NCBI GenBank assembly: GCA_010909165.1
Contig: VJWM01000011.1
Span: 1,302,001 to 1,366,000 of the forward strand
Origin: Anthoceros angustus
Lineage: Eukaryota; Streptophyta; Anthocerotopsida; Anthocerotales; Anthocerotaceae
Reading direction: 5' to 3'
DNA length: 64,000 nt
Under the pieces are notes generated by a model. It was not told the origin of the DNA, searched no databases, and worked only from the letters and a program-made list of their open reading frames with translations. The first letter of the stretch is position 1. The number at the start of each line of letters is the position of its first letter. Shown here in pieces: positions 21,733 to 33,144 of this stretch. The translations under genes and the position numbers were made by a program.

Positions 21733-22494
21733 TCACTTCCCGTGGCCGCCGCCTCCATAGCCACCACCTCCTCCATGGCCGCCGCCACCTCCATGGCCGC
21801 CCCCTCGATGCTCGCCGCCTCCATGCTCGCCGCCGCCTCGATGCTCGCCGCCTCCATGCTCGCCGCCGCCTCGATGCTCGCCGCCTCGATGCTCGCCGCC
21901 TCGATGCTCGCCGCCTCGATGCTCGCCGCCTCGATGCTCGCCGCCTCGATGCTCGCCGCCTCGATGCTCGCCGCCTCGATGCTCGCCTCCTCGATGCTCG
22001 CCGCCTCGATGCTCGCCGCCTAGACGCCCGCCGCCTCCGTGCTCGCCCCCTCCGTGCTCGCCACCTCCATGGCCTCCTCCATGGCCACCTTCGTTGCCGC
22101 CATCCCAGCTTTCGGTTTCGGCGTCACTTCTGCCGTGGTGTCCCTTGTTGTCGTTACCCCCACTGTAGCCTCCCCTCTTCCCTTTCCCCTCATTACCACC
22201 GTAGCCTCCATTCCACTTGCTGTTGTCCCCAACTACAGCACTGTAGCCTTCGTTCCCCTTCTTGTTGTCCCCACCACTGTAGCCGCCTCTGTTCCCCTTC
22301 TTGTTGTCCCCACCACTGTAGCCGCCGTCGCGTTCCGAGTCCTCGGAGAGCACTCGTGCGCCGTGGACCTCCTGGGGACACAGCAATGGCAGCAGCAGGA
22401 GCAGGGCGAGCAGCAGCGCGCCCAGAGCGGGCGCCATCTTGCGGACCTTCATTGCCGGCAGCGCTGATCGATCACTCTCGCTGCTTGCAGGCAA
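21733..22494 (-). CDS. Secreted glycine-rich (cell wall type) protein
   Basis: Single-exon ORF of 253 residues from the first ATG; downstream in-frame starts exist at 22452 and 22437. APALGALLLALLLLLPLLC followed by VHGA is a good signal peptide, so the product is probably secreted. The mature part has three GGYSGGDNKKGN-like repeats, a Ser/Asp/Glu patch, then about a dozen HRGGE/GGEHR pentapeptides, and ends GGHGGGGGYGGGGHGK. This architecture is that of plant glycine-rich wall proteins. A TATATA box at 22543-22548 lies about 50 nt upstream of the first ATG, supporting that start. The opposite-strand frames over the repeat are shadows. The neighbouring divergent gene is also a secreted wall-type protein. 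Confidence 0.75.
   Translation of the reverse strand: MPASSESDRSALPAMKVRKMAPALGALLLALLLLLPLLCPQEVHGARVLSEDSERDGGYSGGDNKKGNRGGYSGGDNKKGNEGYSAVVGDNSKWNGGYGGNEGKGKRGGYSGGNDNKGHHGRSDAETESWDGGNEGGHGGGHGGGEHGGGEHGGGGRLGGEHRGGEHRGGEHRGGEHRGGEHRGGEHRGGEHRGGEHRGGEHRGGEHRGGGEHGGGEHRGGGEHGGGEHRGGGHGGGGGHGGGGGYGGGGHGK
21838..22023. repeat. 15-bp tandem repeat (ATGCTCGCCGCCTCG)
   Basis: About twelve near-perfect 15-bp units encode the GGEHR pentapeptide run of the glycine-rich protein on the minus strand. One unit has CTCC in place of CGCC near 21986. Confidence 0.85.
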
Positions 22495-22542
22495 GTGACT
22501 CTAGATGGGTGCATTGTGATTCCTGTCCACAAGCTCGGCCGG

Positions 22543-22548
22543 TATATA
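22543..22548 (-). promoter_or_regulatory. TATA box of the glycine-rich protein gene
   Basis: TATATA on the minus strand, about 50 nt upstream of the first ATG at 22494. It is framed by an inverted GGCCGG/CCGGCC pair. Confidence 0.5.
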
Positions 22549-22559
22549 ACGTCCGGCCG

Positions 22560-23539
22560 CCCACAGCCGGACGTGGATAGGCCTCCACCGACGCTCGTTG
22601 CTCCAGTGAGCTGCAGTTCCAGGTCCAGGTGCTCATGTCAATCCGGTACAGGCTACGACTCGTAACTGCCACTTCCCGCAAACCCCAGGGTCGGCGACTG
22701 CTGGCCGTCGGATCGATCCCGCCCAGGTAACAAGACGTAAGCATGAGCTCCACGTAGCCACATCGTTTCGTCAGCGGGGAAATGGAAGGATGTGAGGCCC
22801 TTCGCCTCGACCTTCCTCGCTCCCGGGCAGTCTGACGTCGCTTCTGTCTGTCCGTCCGTTCCCTTTCCCCGGAACACCGGCCACACAATACCTTGAGAAA
22901 TACATACGCGGCGGCTTCCAGGAAGCTAGGCAGCTCCATCTCACCGCTTGTACTCTACACAGCCCATGTACATGTATACCGGCATTGCAAGGACAAAATC
23001 GATCGAGATCGATCGTGAGCTCCTGAGGACAGGTCTGAACTTTGTTAGACAGATCTGACAAGGTACCGCAGATCGTTTGCGGCGAATTCGTCAAGACAGG
23101 CAGATGGAACTAACTGGTCGCGATCGGTGCAGACAGCTGACTGATGTGATTCTGGGCGGTGCAGTGGGGGGGACTGAGGACTGAGGACTGAGGACTGAGG
23201 ACTGAGGAAAGCAATCAGATTAGGTCTGACCTGCGAAGCAGTCGACTGCGCGCGCACACCCAGTGCCAGTTCCAGTCCCAGCTCAAGTCCAAGTCCAAGT
23301 CCCAGCTGGAGCCAAGTGCATGCACACCTCGGTATGCAGCGCGTGCCGGAACCCACAGCTGGAAGCTGGTGCTGGCATCCCATCTGCAGCTCCTGCTCCA
23401 GGAGTCCGCGTTTGGAACTGGAGCTGCTTACGGACCCATTGCCATCGCGGCCTGCAGGCTGGGGCTCGGCGCTCGGCAGGTTAAGAAGGCTCCGGCCTGG
23501 GCGTGTTGATGCTGTGTCCAGATCTAGAGCACGGGAGAC
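22560..23539. promoter_or_regulatory. Divergent intergenic region between two wall-protein genes
   Basis: No gene is visible. The region holds an 8-bp microsatellite (GGACTGAG, about five copies, 23170-23208) and CCAGTTCCAGTCC-type low-complexity sequence at 23265-23305. It separates the divergent starts of the glycine-rich and proline-rich genes and probably contains both promoters; I see no clear TATA box for the plus-strand gene. Confidence 0.4.
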
Positions 23540-23569
23540 GTGGACGCAGGGAGAGCTGTTTCGGCCACG

Positions 23570-24591
23570 ATGAAGACCCCGGTGCTCGCCGTGGTCGTCC
23601 TCGCCCTGCTGCTTGCAGGAGCAGCAGCAGTAGCAGGGTTCTCGATCTCGGAGGAGGGGCGGGTGTGCCCCGCGGGGTTCGAGCGATGCGGCAGGCACCG
23701 CTGCTGCAATGTGGAGTCCGGGGAGGAGCTCATCTGCGTGTGCAGCTTGCGGGGCGAGGACGGCCGTCGGAAGTGCGACTGTCGACATACCCATCCGGTG
23801 GCAGCTCGGAGCAGCAGAGCGCTGGGTGGCGAGGGCGGCAAGGGCGGCAAGGGCGGCGGGGAGGAGAAGAAGCCCCCGTCGTGCAAGACTTGCGCCCCGA
23901 AGGAAGCGCCCCAAGCTCCTCCACCCCTGCCCTCCGCCGCCCTCAGTACCTGGGACTTCCCCGGAGACGAAGCCTCCACCTCCTACGGCAGCTCCCGAGG
24001 AGAAGCCGCCGCCATACCTGAAACCCCCACGACTTACCCTGAGACGAAGCCGTCGCCTCCCAAGGTCTCCCCCGAGGAGAAGCCGCCGCCCCCTACCCCG
24101 ATTGCTCCGGAGACAAAGCCGCAGCCTCCCAAGGCCGCGCCCGAGGAGAAGCCACCGCCTCCTACCCCGACGGCTCCGGAGATAAAGCCTCAACCTCCCA
24201 AGCCCTACCCGGAGGAGAAGCCGCCCCCGACCCCGAAAGCTCCGACGACTTCCCCGGAGACGAAGCCGTCGCCTCCCAAGGTGTCACCCGAGGAGAAGCC
24301 GCCTCCCCCAACCCCGAAGCCGCCCACGACGGCTCCGGAGGTAAAGCCGCCGCCGCCGGCACCCTGCCCGCCTCCCCCGCCCTGCAAGAAATGCAAACCA
24401 GGGAAGGCGGCGGAGGCGGCGGAGGCGGTGGAGGCGGCGGCGCTGGCGGCGGTGGAGGAGGCGGCGGCGGTGGAGGCGGCGGTGGCGGCGGCGGAGGCGG
24501 CGGCGGCGGTGTTGGAGGAGGAGGTGGAGGTGGCGGTGGTGGCGGTAGCAACAGGAAGCTGCTCGCCAAGCCATTGGATCGTCTCGCTTGA
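23570..24591 (+). CDS. Secreted proline-rich, cysteine-containing wall protein (frame break near the end)
   Basis: An upstream in-frame ATG exists at 23540, but the start at 23570 (MKTPVLAVVVLALLLAGAAA) gives a clean signal peptide. Next comes a Cys-rich segment (CPAGFERCGRHRCCNV..ELICVCSL..KCDCRH), a Gly/Lys spacer, then about four ~23-residue repeats of the form PETKPSPPKVSPEEKPPPPT, and CPPPPPCKKCKPGK. From about 24400 this frame becomes Ala/Glu-rich and has no sensible end. The next frame over reads as a long polyglycine tract ending SNRKLLAKPLDRLA and a stop at 24591, a plausible C-terminus. Either one base is missing or extra at the GGGAAGGCGG junction, or the tract is mis-assembled. 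It resembles extensin-like or hybrid proline-rich proteins; exact family unknown. Confidence 0.65.
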
Positions 24592-24599
24592 TTCACATC

Positions 24600-26600
24600 G
24601 ATCTGCCTGTCCAGATCGCATATTAGCTTTGCCTGGACGCATCCTCACGCCTAACTGCGCACTACGACAGAAGGCTAGGTTTGGCTGGGCAATGCCGGGA
24701 ATCCCACGTACTCTTGCGCTCGTCTCCAGAAACGGAGCTCCACATCTTTGGAGATGGCGTGCTGTGAATTCTCTCCAGTCTCGTCCGCTGTACATATGAG
24801 TTCTCAGTTTGCTTTATACATACACTCGTTTGCTTTTTGCGTCTACACAGTCCGTGTTCAGATCGACACGTTTCTCCCGACTCCGCAGGATCGGGGGCCA
24901 AATTTGCACTTGTCATTTCGCTTCTCGCACTTTGTGCCGTTTCGATCAACTATAATTTGCTTGCATGAACTACGTTCTTGAGGCTGAGCTTTCCTGATAG
25001 TGTGCAGCCTGGTTTGTAGAGATGTCGCTGAGTTGCGGAGAGTTGCCTTCATTTTCTTCTTGGGAGTGGAGGAACAATGCCGACCAGCAGCCATGTTGAA
25101 ATCCAGAGGAACGAGCAAAATTGCTGCCGACAGAGGTACAGAACATGGACACTGAGATAGTGAGCTAAAGGGCTCTACTGCTGCGACATACAATTTCCTT
25201 GTTTCTCTCGCGACAAGGAAAATGCTTGTTCTCTTGTTTTTCTGGCGTTGGGGTTGAGAACGATGCACGCACCACCCGATCTCCAGAACACCGGTTCCGT
25301 GGAATTAGGGCTGCCGGTTGAACCAGGTGATTTAAAGCTGGTGTTTGAAACTGTGCAGGATGGATCTCAGCGCCATTCCTGGACTGACAGTGAGGAGGAG
25401 CAGAGGAAGTGACGAGTAGCCGAAGACAGCCCTAACTTGCCGCCCCCGCGTGATGTCAACAAGGAATGTGGAAGAGGAGGTTTAGGTCGGAGGGATTCCA
25501 GAGTCTGGTGGTTCTCAAATCCAGCATCCAGCGTGCGGACGAATGTTGCCTCCAAAGGTCGGTCACGATTCAGACGGTCGGAGACTGTTGTTCGATCTGA
25601 CTTTGGTGTCGGTGCCCATGGCCAGCTTGCGCGCTTGAGCCGGGCAGTGCTCGCAATCTCTAACCACTTGCTGCCGTTCGCACAGACATGGAATCCCTTT
25701 GAAGCGGACGAGGCTCGGCAGGATTCGCAGCTCAACACGCCATGTCCAGGGGGCCGGTGAAGGACGGGTGAAAGCGGATTATGCCATGCATCATCAAAAG
25801 GCCATCGTCCTCACCGAATAAGGGTTTGCGGAAGAAGGTGGGGAACTCGCAGCTTACCTGCGAGGGCATGCAACGGAATGACATAAAATAGCTGCTTAGA
25901 AACGCGGTAGGCTGTAGGGAAAGGGGAGGAGAAATATCAGGAGTGGTAATAAGAAGTGGTTGTGAAAGCGGCAAAGGTGCGAGGCGCAGCCGGCCCCAGA
26001 AAGGGCACAGTCACAGTGGCGGGCCACTAGCGGTGGGTACGGCAGGTGCGGCCACAGGCAGGCGCGGTACGGACGTACCGCGACGTCCTTTTCAGTACGC
26101 ATGTACCGGGCCTGTCGGGGCCGTAGCCCAGCCCGGTATATTCACTTGGTGGGGGAGGCGCAACTGGCCCGGACGCCGGACAGTACCCTCTCCCGTACGG
26201 AAGAGCACGCAATCCCACCCGGATTAGCTGCCTTATGCTATTTCCGGTTGCCGCCTTCCCGGAACAGCGCCTTTCCCTCCCTCGCAAGACGTCTCCACGA
26301 GAAGGCGCACTCCCCGCTCCCGCAGACAAACGTCCCCCTGCTCCCCCTGCTCCTGCGACTGCGATGCCCTGCCCTGCTCTTCTCGCTTCTGCCGCTCCCG
26401 TACTCCCCTCCTCACGGGTCTCACGCCCCGCACGCTGCCCGGTCCGACGCGGACCGCAGGTGGAGCTACGGTAGGTGAGCGGGAATCGGAGGATGCGGCT
26501 GCGGCTGCGGCAGGGCGGGCAGGGCGCCATGGGGAGGAGAAGGGAGGAGGGCGCGGGGTGGAGGAGGAGCCGGAGGGAGGGCTGCATTCGGAGCTTCCCG
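24600..26600. other. Intergenic region
   Basis: I see no supported gene. ORFs on both strands are short. The long minus-strand frame covering 26027-27340 is an antisense shadow of the next gene's GC-rich first exon. A GAGT microsatellite at about 26620-26660 lies in the 5' leader of the F-box gene. Confidence 0.4.
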
Positions 26601-26662
26601 AGGGCGGGGGTTTGAGCGGGAGAGTGAGTGAGTGGGTGAGTGAGTGAGTGAGGGAGTGAGCC

Positions 26663-29250
26663 ATGGCGGCGAAGCGGGGGAGGCGGGAGGCCAGGGCGCC
26701 GGAATTGGACCACAGTCTGTGGCTGTCTGTGCTGGAGAAGCTGCCGGATCGGGGGGACCGGCAGGCGTGGAGTCTGGTGTGTAGGTGGTTCCGGGATCTG
26801 GAGGCCAGCGTGCGGAGCAGAGTGCAGCTGCTGCGGGTGGATAGGCTGGCGGGAGTGCTTGTCAGGTACCCGTTCTTGGAGGAGCTGGATCTGTCGTACT
26901 GCCGGCAGGTGACGGACGGGAGCCTTGGGGTGGTGGCCAAGTACGCCGGCCCAAGGTTGCGCTGCTTGAAGCTGGTGAAGGTGGGAGGGTTTACGGCGGC
27001 GGGATTGGAGGCGGTTGCCAGGGGGTGCCGGGGGCTGCAGGCTGTGGATCTCAGCAAGTGTGCGCAGCTCACGGATGCCGGTGTCACTGCCTTGGCCGTG
27101 CTGCCCGAGCTGCGGTCTTTGACCTTGCTTAATTGCCGGCTTGTCACGGATGCCGCGCTCTGCGCCTTGGCGGTCGGGTGTCGGGGGATCAGAGTGCTGG
27201 TGCTGAAGTGGTGCATCGGGATTTCGGACGCCGGAGTGGTCGTGCTGGCGTCCGGTTGCCGGAAGTTGCATACTTTGGATCTTTCTTGCACCGAGGTGCG
27301 GGTTGTGTCGTTTTGTGTCGCTTGTGGTTTTGTTACACATGTGGAGTGGCAGGAGCTTATGGCCACTGTCTTGATTGTTGGATGCAGATTACTAATGTGT
27401 CTCTCCGGCAAATATCGACCTTGAAAGAGCTGGTGATCTTGAATCTCGTGAGGTGTGACAACGTGGACGATGTCGGATTGGCCCTCTTGAGAGACGGATG
27501 CAAATCCTTGCAGGTATGTGACGCTCCTTGTTGTGTTGTGTTAATTCTGCCGGCTTGTTGATATTCCCCCACTCTGGCTGCCTGGCTAGCTGGCCAGGTT
27601 GTGTCGATTTCCGGCGGCGAGGCCGTAATCCATCCTTTGTCCATGCTCGTGCAGAAGCTTGACATCTCCAGATGCCCTCTCCTGACCAAGTGGGGCGTCA
27701 TATCCTTTGCGGATGGGACCAAGTCTCTGCAACAGCTCACTCTCTCCTATTTTATGCAGGTGTGTGTCTGTTTCTCACTTCGAACATGCGCGTGCAGTGA
27801 TGTTCCAGGAAGGAATGCGATGTTATTCGGTCGCTTTCTGACATGTCCACCGGTGGATGTCCAGGCTTCCCCGGAACTTCTGGCGAGTTTTCAGAAACTC
27901 TCAACCCTTGAAGTCATAAATCTTGAGGGCTGTCATGTTACACAAGGAGGGCTAGCGTCTATCGGAAGAGGGTGTAAAGGACTCAAGGAATTGATCTTAA
28001 GCAAGTGCACCGGTGTCACAGACGCGGGCATCCATGCACTTGTTTCCAGTTGTCCTGGTCTCGAGAGGCTTGATCTGACATGTTGCGGGGAGATCACAGA
28101 CCTGGCTCTCTCATCCATCTCCGAATCTTGTAAGGGCCTGCTCAGCCTCAAAATCGAGTACTGCAGCCTCGTCACCGATAGGGGCATATCCTTGCTGGGC
28201 CAAGGTTGCCCCTTGCTGGAAGAATTGGACTTGACGGATACCAGAATACACGATGAAGGTATGCATTCGTCCACCCTTTTTCTCTTGGTCTTGAAAGCTC
28301 GTGACAAATGCTCAAAACCCTATCTTTTGCCGGCGTCCTCAAAGTAGCATCACTGTGTTGCTCAGGTATCATGTCTGTGGCGGAATGCAAGTCGCTACGG
28401 CTACTAAAAGTAGGCATTTGCATGAACATCACCGATGTGGGGATTAGTCACCTGGGCTCAAGATGTTGGTCCACAATCAGAGAAATTGACCTGTACAGGT
28501 ATGGACTAGTCGTACGGTTGTTGGTATAGTCACACCCAGGGTTTGAGCTAAGAATGTCAGTCTGATCCAAAGTGTGGTATGCCCACAGGTCTACAGGAGT
28601 TGGAGATGTAGGTGTGGAGGCGATGGCCAATCGTTGTCCAATGTTGAGAGTTGCCAATCTCTCCTACTGTACACGAATAACGGATGTTGCAATGCAGTCT
28701 CTTTCTAAGCTCTCAGATCTCCAACAACTAGAGATGCGAGGTTGTGAGCTGGTCTCGTCTGCTGGACTGGCCTTCCTTGCAGCCGGATGTCAGCAAATGG
28801 TGGAGTTGGACATCAAGCACTGTAAAGGCATTGGTGATGAAGGCATCTTCGCACTCGTGAAAGGGTGCACACAGTTGAGACAGGTAATCTTCTTGACAGC
28901 ACCCATTTCCACCCATCCATATACCACTTTGTTCTTGATAATCCAACCTGGTATGACACGTTGTCAACTTCCTTCTGCTTTTGCAGATCAACATCTCGTA
29001 TTGCTCAAGAATAAAAAACCTGGGGCTTTTGGCCTTGGCTAATCTCAACTGCGTCCTGGACGTGAAGTTGGTCCACCTGAGAAGCGTTACAGAAGACTGT
29101 TATGAGAAGGTACTGCTGGCCTTCCGCACCGTGAAGAAGGTGAAGCTGCTTGTGGGTCTTCAAAGAGTGATCCCACCAGACGTGATTGCATTTACTGAAG
29201 GTCGAGGCTGCCGATTTCGGTGGATGGATAAACCACCACCGCTCTCGTGA
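26663..29250 (+). CDS. FBL3: F-box/LRR-repeat protein, FBL3-like
   Basis: Seven exons join cleanly: 26663-27295, 27388-27513, 27655-27759, 27865-28258, 28366-28498, 28589-28883, 28987-29250, giving 649 residues. Every intron is GT-AG and 90-141 nt. The F-box is at about residues 15-55 (LDHSLWLSVLEKLPDRGDRQAWSL region); this motif binds SKP1 in SCF ubiquitin ligases. The rest is cysteine-containing LRRs such as LEELDLSYCRQVTDGSL and LERLDLTCCGEITDLAL. The block REIDLYRSTGVGDVG and the C-terminus ending FRWMDKPPPLS match the plant FBL3 type, which has a similar length (about 665 residues in Arabidopsis, from memory). The substrate is not known. A GAGT-rich leader precedes the ATG. The 3' end faces ureG convergently. 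Confidence 0.9.
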
Positions 29251-29835
29251 ACCTGTTTTCTAACTTGAAATCCTGATACCAGAAAAGTCTGGGATCCTGG
29301 ATTTTCCACGTCCACTGTAGATGAACACAAGTCACGGATTTGTTGTACATATTACTCTGTTTCATAGACCTGACCTGAACACGTACCTTACGCTGGACTA
29401 AAACCCTGAAGCCAGTGCATGATGAGATGCAGCGCTTTCCTCACTACGGCCGTGCATGATGAGATGCAGCGCTTTCTTCGATTTTAACATTCCAGGGTTT
29501 TCCCTTCCTTGAGTGCAAGCAAGCAATCGAGGGCTTGTCGCTGGCAGGGTGGACTCCCAAAACTTCTGGAATTCCCAGAATTCCATCCACATCAGAAACA
29601 AGGGCAGGTGAGGCCTACGGCCGTTTCAGCTTTTTCGGAGAATCGGGACACCTTGTGCTCGTCGACTGGCATCAGCAACGGCCATTCCAGCGCCAGCAAA
29701 CGCTTTTATCTCTCAAGACTCCGCCCAACATTCGGAATTCTCGTCCACTTGGACTCGTAATTTAATAAAGTACAACTTAATTTGATTAGCTCAACGATGA
29801 GCAACTGTACAAAGAGAGGAGTGTGAAGGACTATT
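29251..29835. other. Convergent intergenic region with a 36-bp tandem duplication
   Basis: Lies between the 3' ends of the F-box gene and ureG. GTGCATGATGAGATGCAGCG occurs at 29416 and again at 29452. AATTTAATAAAG near 29760 could serve as a polyadenylation signal. No gene is seen. Confidence 0.5.
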
Positions 29836-31575
29836 TTAAGGACCCGAACCTGCCCTTGGCTTTTCGCCAACAGCCTCTCTCCAGGCATTCAAAACATGGA
29901 ATATGATGTCCGCCACGCCAACTCCATGTTTCACCTGTTACGGAAGGGACGTCGGAAATTCAACACACCGCAAAAGAAGACACATAGGTGGACAACTATA
30001 CCAGATTTACTTTCGCAAACAACAAAGCAAGCAGCTACAGAGGCAGATGGGAAGTGCACCTGGGCAAACACAAAGGGTCCTTCATCACGCATGCGCAAAG
30101 CATCTCGCTCCATCACCTTCAAATCTGCTCCCACAGCTTCAGCCAGATCTGTCTTGTTGATGACCTGTGCATGTGCAAGCAGGGACGCAACTTTTTAAAA
30201 TATGTTTCAGATAAAGCACCCAGATCCATGGTCAATCCATCATACAGCTAAGCGATGTGCACACAACCTCAGATGTTCACAAAACTTACCAGAAGATCTG
30301 CTTGTGTGATGCCTGGCCCGCCCTTACGAGGTATCTTGTCGCCTCCCGCCACGTCAATGATGTATATGATGTAGTCAGCAAGCTCCCTGCTGAAATTCGC
30401 TGCAAGGTTGTCTGTGAAGCAAGGCATGTCATTCTCCCAATAGTGGCTCCAGATGCTTTGACTTGGAAGCAAGATGGCATGAGCATGGGGTTAAGACCGC
30501 ATTCAATCAACTTACCACCACCAGACTCACAAAGGAGAATGTCTGCAGCGAAACTATGGGTCAAGTCTTCTAGTGGCCCTAGATTTATGCTGATATCCTC
30601 CCTTATAGCAGCGTGAGGGCATCCACCTGTCTCAACAGCTCTAATCCGTTCAGGAGGAAGGGCACCATGCTTCACAAGGAACTCTGCATCTTCCTGAGTG
30701 AAAATGTCATTGGTGACCTGTGAGCAAACATCATGTGATCAGCATCAGTACCTCATTTTGCTCAAGTCCCGATGTCTACTACGTGGTCTCTACTTTGCAG
30801 CCATAACTCATCAACGTCTCGAAGTATCTACTCACAGCAGCTATGCTGTATTTATCCCGAAGTGCTAAGCACAGTGCATGCATAAGAGCTGTCTTCCTGC
30901 ATCGCCACGAAAAAGGGGGCCACTCAGATTCCATGACGGAATTGCGACACCACAGGCACGACGGCACACAAGACCAAAGCATAGAGTAGAAAAGCCAACC
31001 CTGTGCCCACGGGACCACCGATTCCAACAGTGAAAGCTCGATCCGCAAAGTCCCTTGCTAGAGGCTTTGCACGTCGAAGGAAGAAGCCTGGAGAGTAAAT
31101 TGGATCATGGGTGTGAGGAGCAAGCCCATCATGGGAGTGGTAAAGTTTCCCATCCTTCGTAAAACTGCATTGCAGATATAACGGAAATTTGAGGACCTCG
31201 TAGATTCCCTTGGGACAGCAACAAAGAGGATCAAGCAAGGAGAGCCAAGAAAAGACTAGTCTTCAATTTCAGTGGAGACCTCTCCCAAAGAACTGCTTCT
31301 ATCTTTACACAAAAGGTCAGCTTGCGCAGGCAAGACAGACAGGCTGTCAGAGGATTGCAAAGAAACAAGATCTTCAGAGTCAGTGTAACCCGGGAGACTC
31401 ACCTCACGTCTGAGTGCGTATGCCCATCCAAGTGATGGTGGTCATGTGGGTGGTGGTCATCGTGAGAGTGATCACCGTGGTCATGAGCATGGGAGTGGTG
31501 AGCATCCTGATGCGGATTCTGTTGGGCATCCCTCTGCTCAGCCCGGTTCTCCTCCAAGTGCGCACTGGCGTCCAT
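29836..31575 (-). CDS. ureG: Urease accessory GTPase UreG
   Basis: Seven exons on the minus strand: 31575-31403, 31164-31000, 30896-30836, 30717-30516, 30411-30290, 30164-30060, 29934-29836, giving 308 residues; an in-frame ATG 24 nt upstream (31599) is the alternative start. UreG uses GTP hydrolysis to deliver nickel to apo-urease with UreD and UreF in the cytosol. Visible: a His/Asp-rich N-terminus ([20 protein letters not shown]), as in plant UreG and likely metal-binding; P-loop GGPVGTGKT formed across the exon 2/3 join; nickel-binding GCPH in [31 protein letters not shown]; and the G4 motif INKTDLA. All frames and splice sites agree, so the gene looks intact. It is head to head with asparaginase. 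Confidence 0.93.
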
Positions 31576-31599
31576 GATAATCCGCCAAGAAATTTTCAA

Positions 31600-31924
31600 G
31601 CAGCAACCCGGCAGAATGGAAGCACATATTGCCCAGCCGCCCTACTTATAGCACGGGTTCCTCGGAGCACAAGCCTTGCAAAATTAGAAACCCAACTCCT
31701 GCTTGCCCCTTCTTCTGCGTCGTATTTAGCGCTTTCCACGGGCCTGTTTTGGAACTTATCTTACTGCCTCGCACCTTCCTATTCCAGAAATCTGACCCCT
31801 GATTCGGTGTTGCTTTCATCTCATAAGATAGGGCCTCGAATGATTTGGCTGTAGAGGAGGATGCAAGGCTGATGGGCGAGTCTCATTGATCAGCACTCTC
31901 AGTTGTGCTCACTTGTCAGGCGCT
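31600..31924. promoter_or_regulatory. Shared upstream region of ureG and asparaginase
   Basis: About 350 bp separates the two divergent start codons (31575 and 31925). It must hold the 5' leaders and probably both promoters. No clear TATA box is seen in either direction. The plus-strand ORF crossing 31414-31854 is antisense to ureG exon 1 and is not a gene. Confidence 0.5.
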
Positions 31925-33144
31925 ATGGGGTGGGGTATAGCCCTGCATGGTGGCGCTGGTGATATTCAGAGAACAGAGAGGGTGGAGCAAGCAGAAAAGG
32001 CCTTGCAGGAGTTCTTACAAATCGGGGTCTCCCTCCTGAAGGAAGATACAGGGAAGTCTGCTCTGGACGTCGTGGAGATTGTGGTACGTGCCAGCCATCT
32101 ATGGTTCTATCCTGGGCATGTGCATTGTGGAATGCGACGATACATTGACAGGCAACGTTCACACGGCATGTGTTGGCTCATCTGGCAGGTGCGAGAGCTG
32201 GAGAACTGCCCGCTGTTCAATGCAGGGAGGGGGTCAGTCCTGACCAACAAGGGTACAATAGAGATGGAGGCCTCCATCATGGACGGAGCCACGGGTAACT
32301 GTGGAGCAGTGTCAGGGCTGAGCACCGTGGTAAATCCCATCTCCCTTGCCCGATTGGTGATGGAAAAGACTCCCCACATCTACCTGGCCTTTGCTGGAGC
32401 TGAGGAATTCGCTCAAAAGCAGGTGAGGCATGCACTTTCAGCGTCCATGTCATGGTTGGTAGGGCACTCGGTCATCAAAAATCCATGGGTCTGAAGCTTC
32501 CACATCTTGTCCACTCAGGGAGTGGAAACGCGAGCCCCAAGCTACTTCATCACAGAGCACAACATAGAGAGGTTGAAGAACGCTCATGCTGCCCATGCCG
32601 TACAGGTATTAGATACTCCTACCTCTCGGCTGCTGCTGTTGCTGTAAGGCACGTTTGCCATGCTCCTCACTGTGCTCTGCCTGTACAGCTGGACTTCTCT
32701 GCTCGTCCCTCCTCTGACGTTCTGGCCGAGGGCTCCCAGAGCCAGCTGGAGACGGTTGGATGTGTTGCTGTTGACAAGCATGGGAACTGCGCTGCGGCGA
32801 CCTCCACAGGAGGCCTTGTGAACAAGATGGTGGGAAGAATCGGGGATACTCCTCTTGCGGGTTGCGGAAACTATGCGGATTCCAACTGTGCTATTTCTGC
32901 AACAGGACAAGGAGAGGCTATCATCAGATGCACAGTTGGTCGGACTGTTGCAGCTCTCGTCGAATACAAGGGTCTGTCCCTTCAGGAGGCAGCAGATCAG
33001 GTTGTCGACAGGCTCGGCGAGGGGAATGGAGGACTGATCGCGGTCACCAATCAGGGAGACCTCGCCCTTGCTTTCAACTCCAGCGGGATGTTCAGAGCCT
33101 ATGCCAGCAGCAAGGATCCCGAACTCAGAGTTGCTACGTGGTAA
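31925..33144 (+). CDS. Isoaspartyl peptidase / L-asparaginase (Ntn hydrolase)
   Basis: Four exons: 31925-32083, 32189-32422, 32519-32605, 32689-33144, giving 311 residues. Introns are about 83-105 nt with GT-AG ends. Members of this family are made as a precursor that cuts itself before a threonine, whose side chain then hydrolyses asparagine or isoaspartyl dipeptides. Visible: [13 protein letters not shown] at the N-terminus; [21 protein letters not shown]; and the cleavage/nucleophile site [14 protein letters not shown], with Thr182 at the new N-terminus of the beta chain; ATSTGG; and [22 protein letters not shown]. Length and motif order are those of the plant enzyme. The residue before the nucleophile is Glu, where I recall Gly in many relatives; this may not matter. 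Confidence 0.92.

Noticed and set aside
21726-22580. Plus-strand Arg/His/Ser-rich ORF of 284 residues
   Set aside because: Antisense shadow of the 15-bp repeat in the glycine-rich gene; the minus frame has a signal peptide and TATA box.
23045-24193. Minus-strand 382-residue ORF
   Set aside because: Antisense of the proline-rich repeats; composition-driven Arg/Gly/Leu run without family features.
26027-27340. Minus-strand 437-residue and 392-residue ORFs
   Set aside because: They overlap the first exon of the F-box/LRR gene, whose splice structure and motifs are far stronger.
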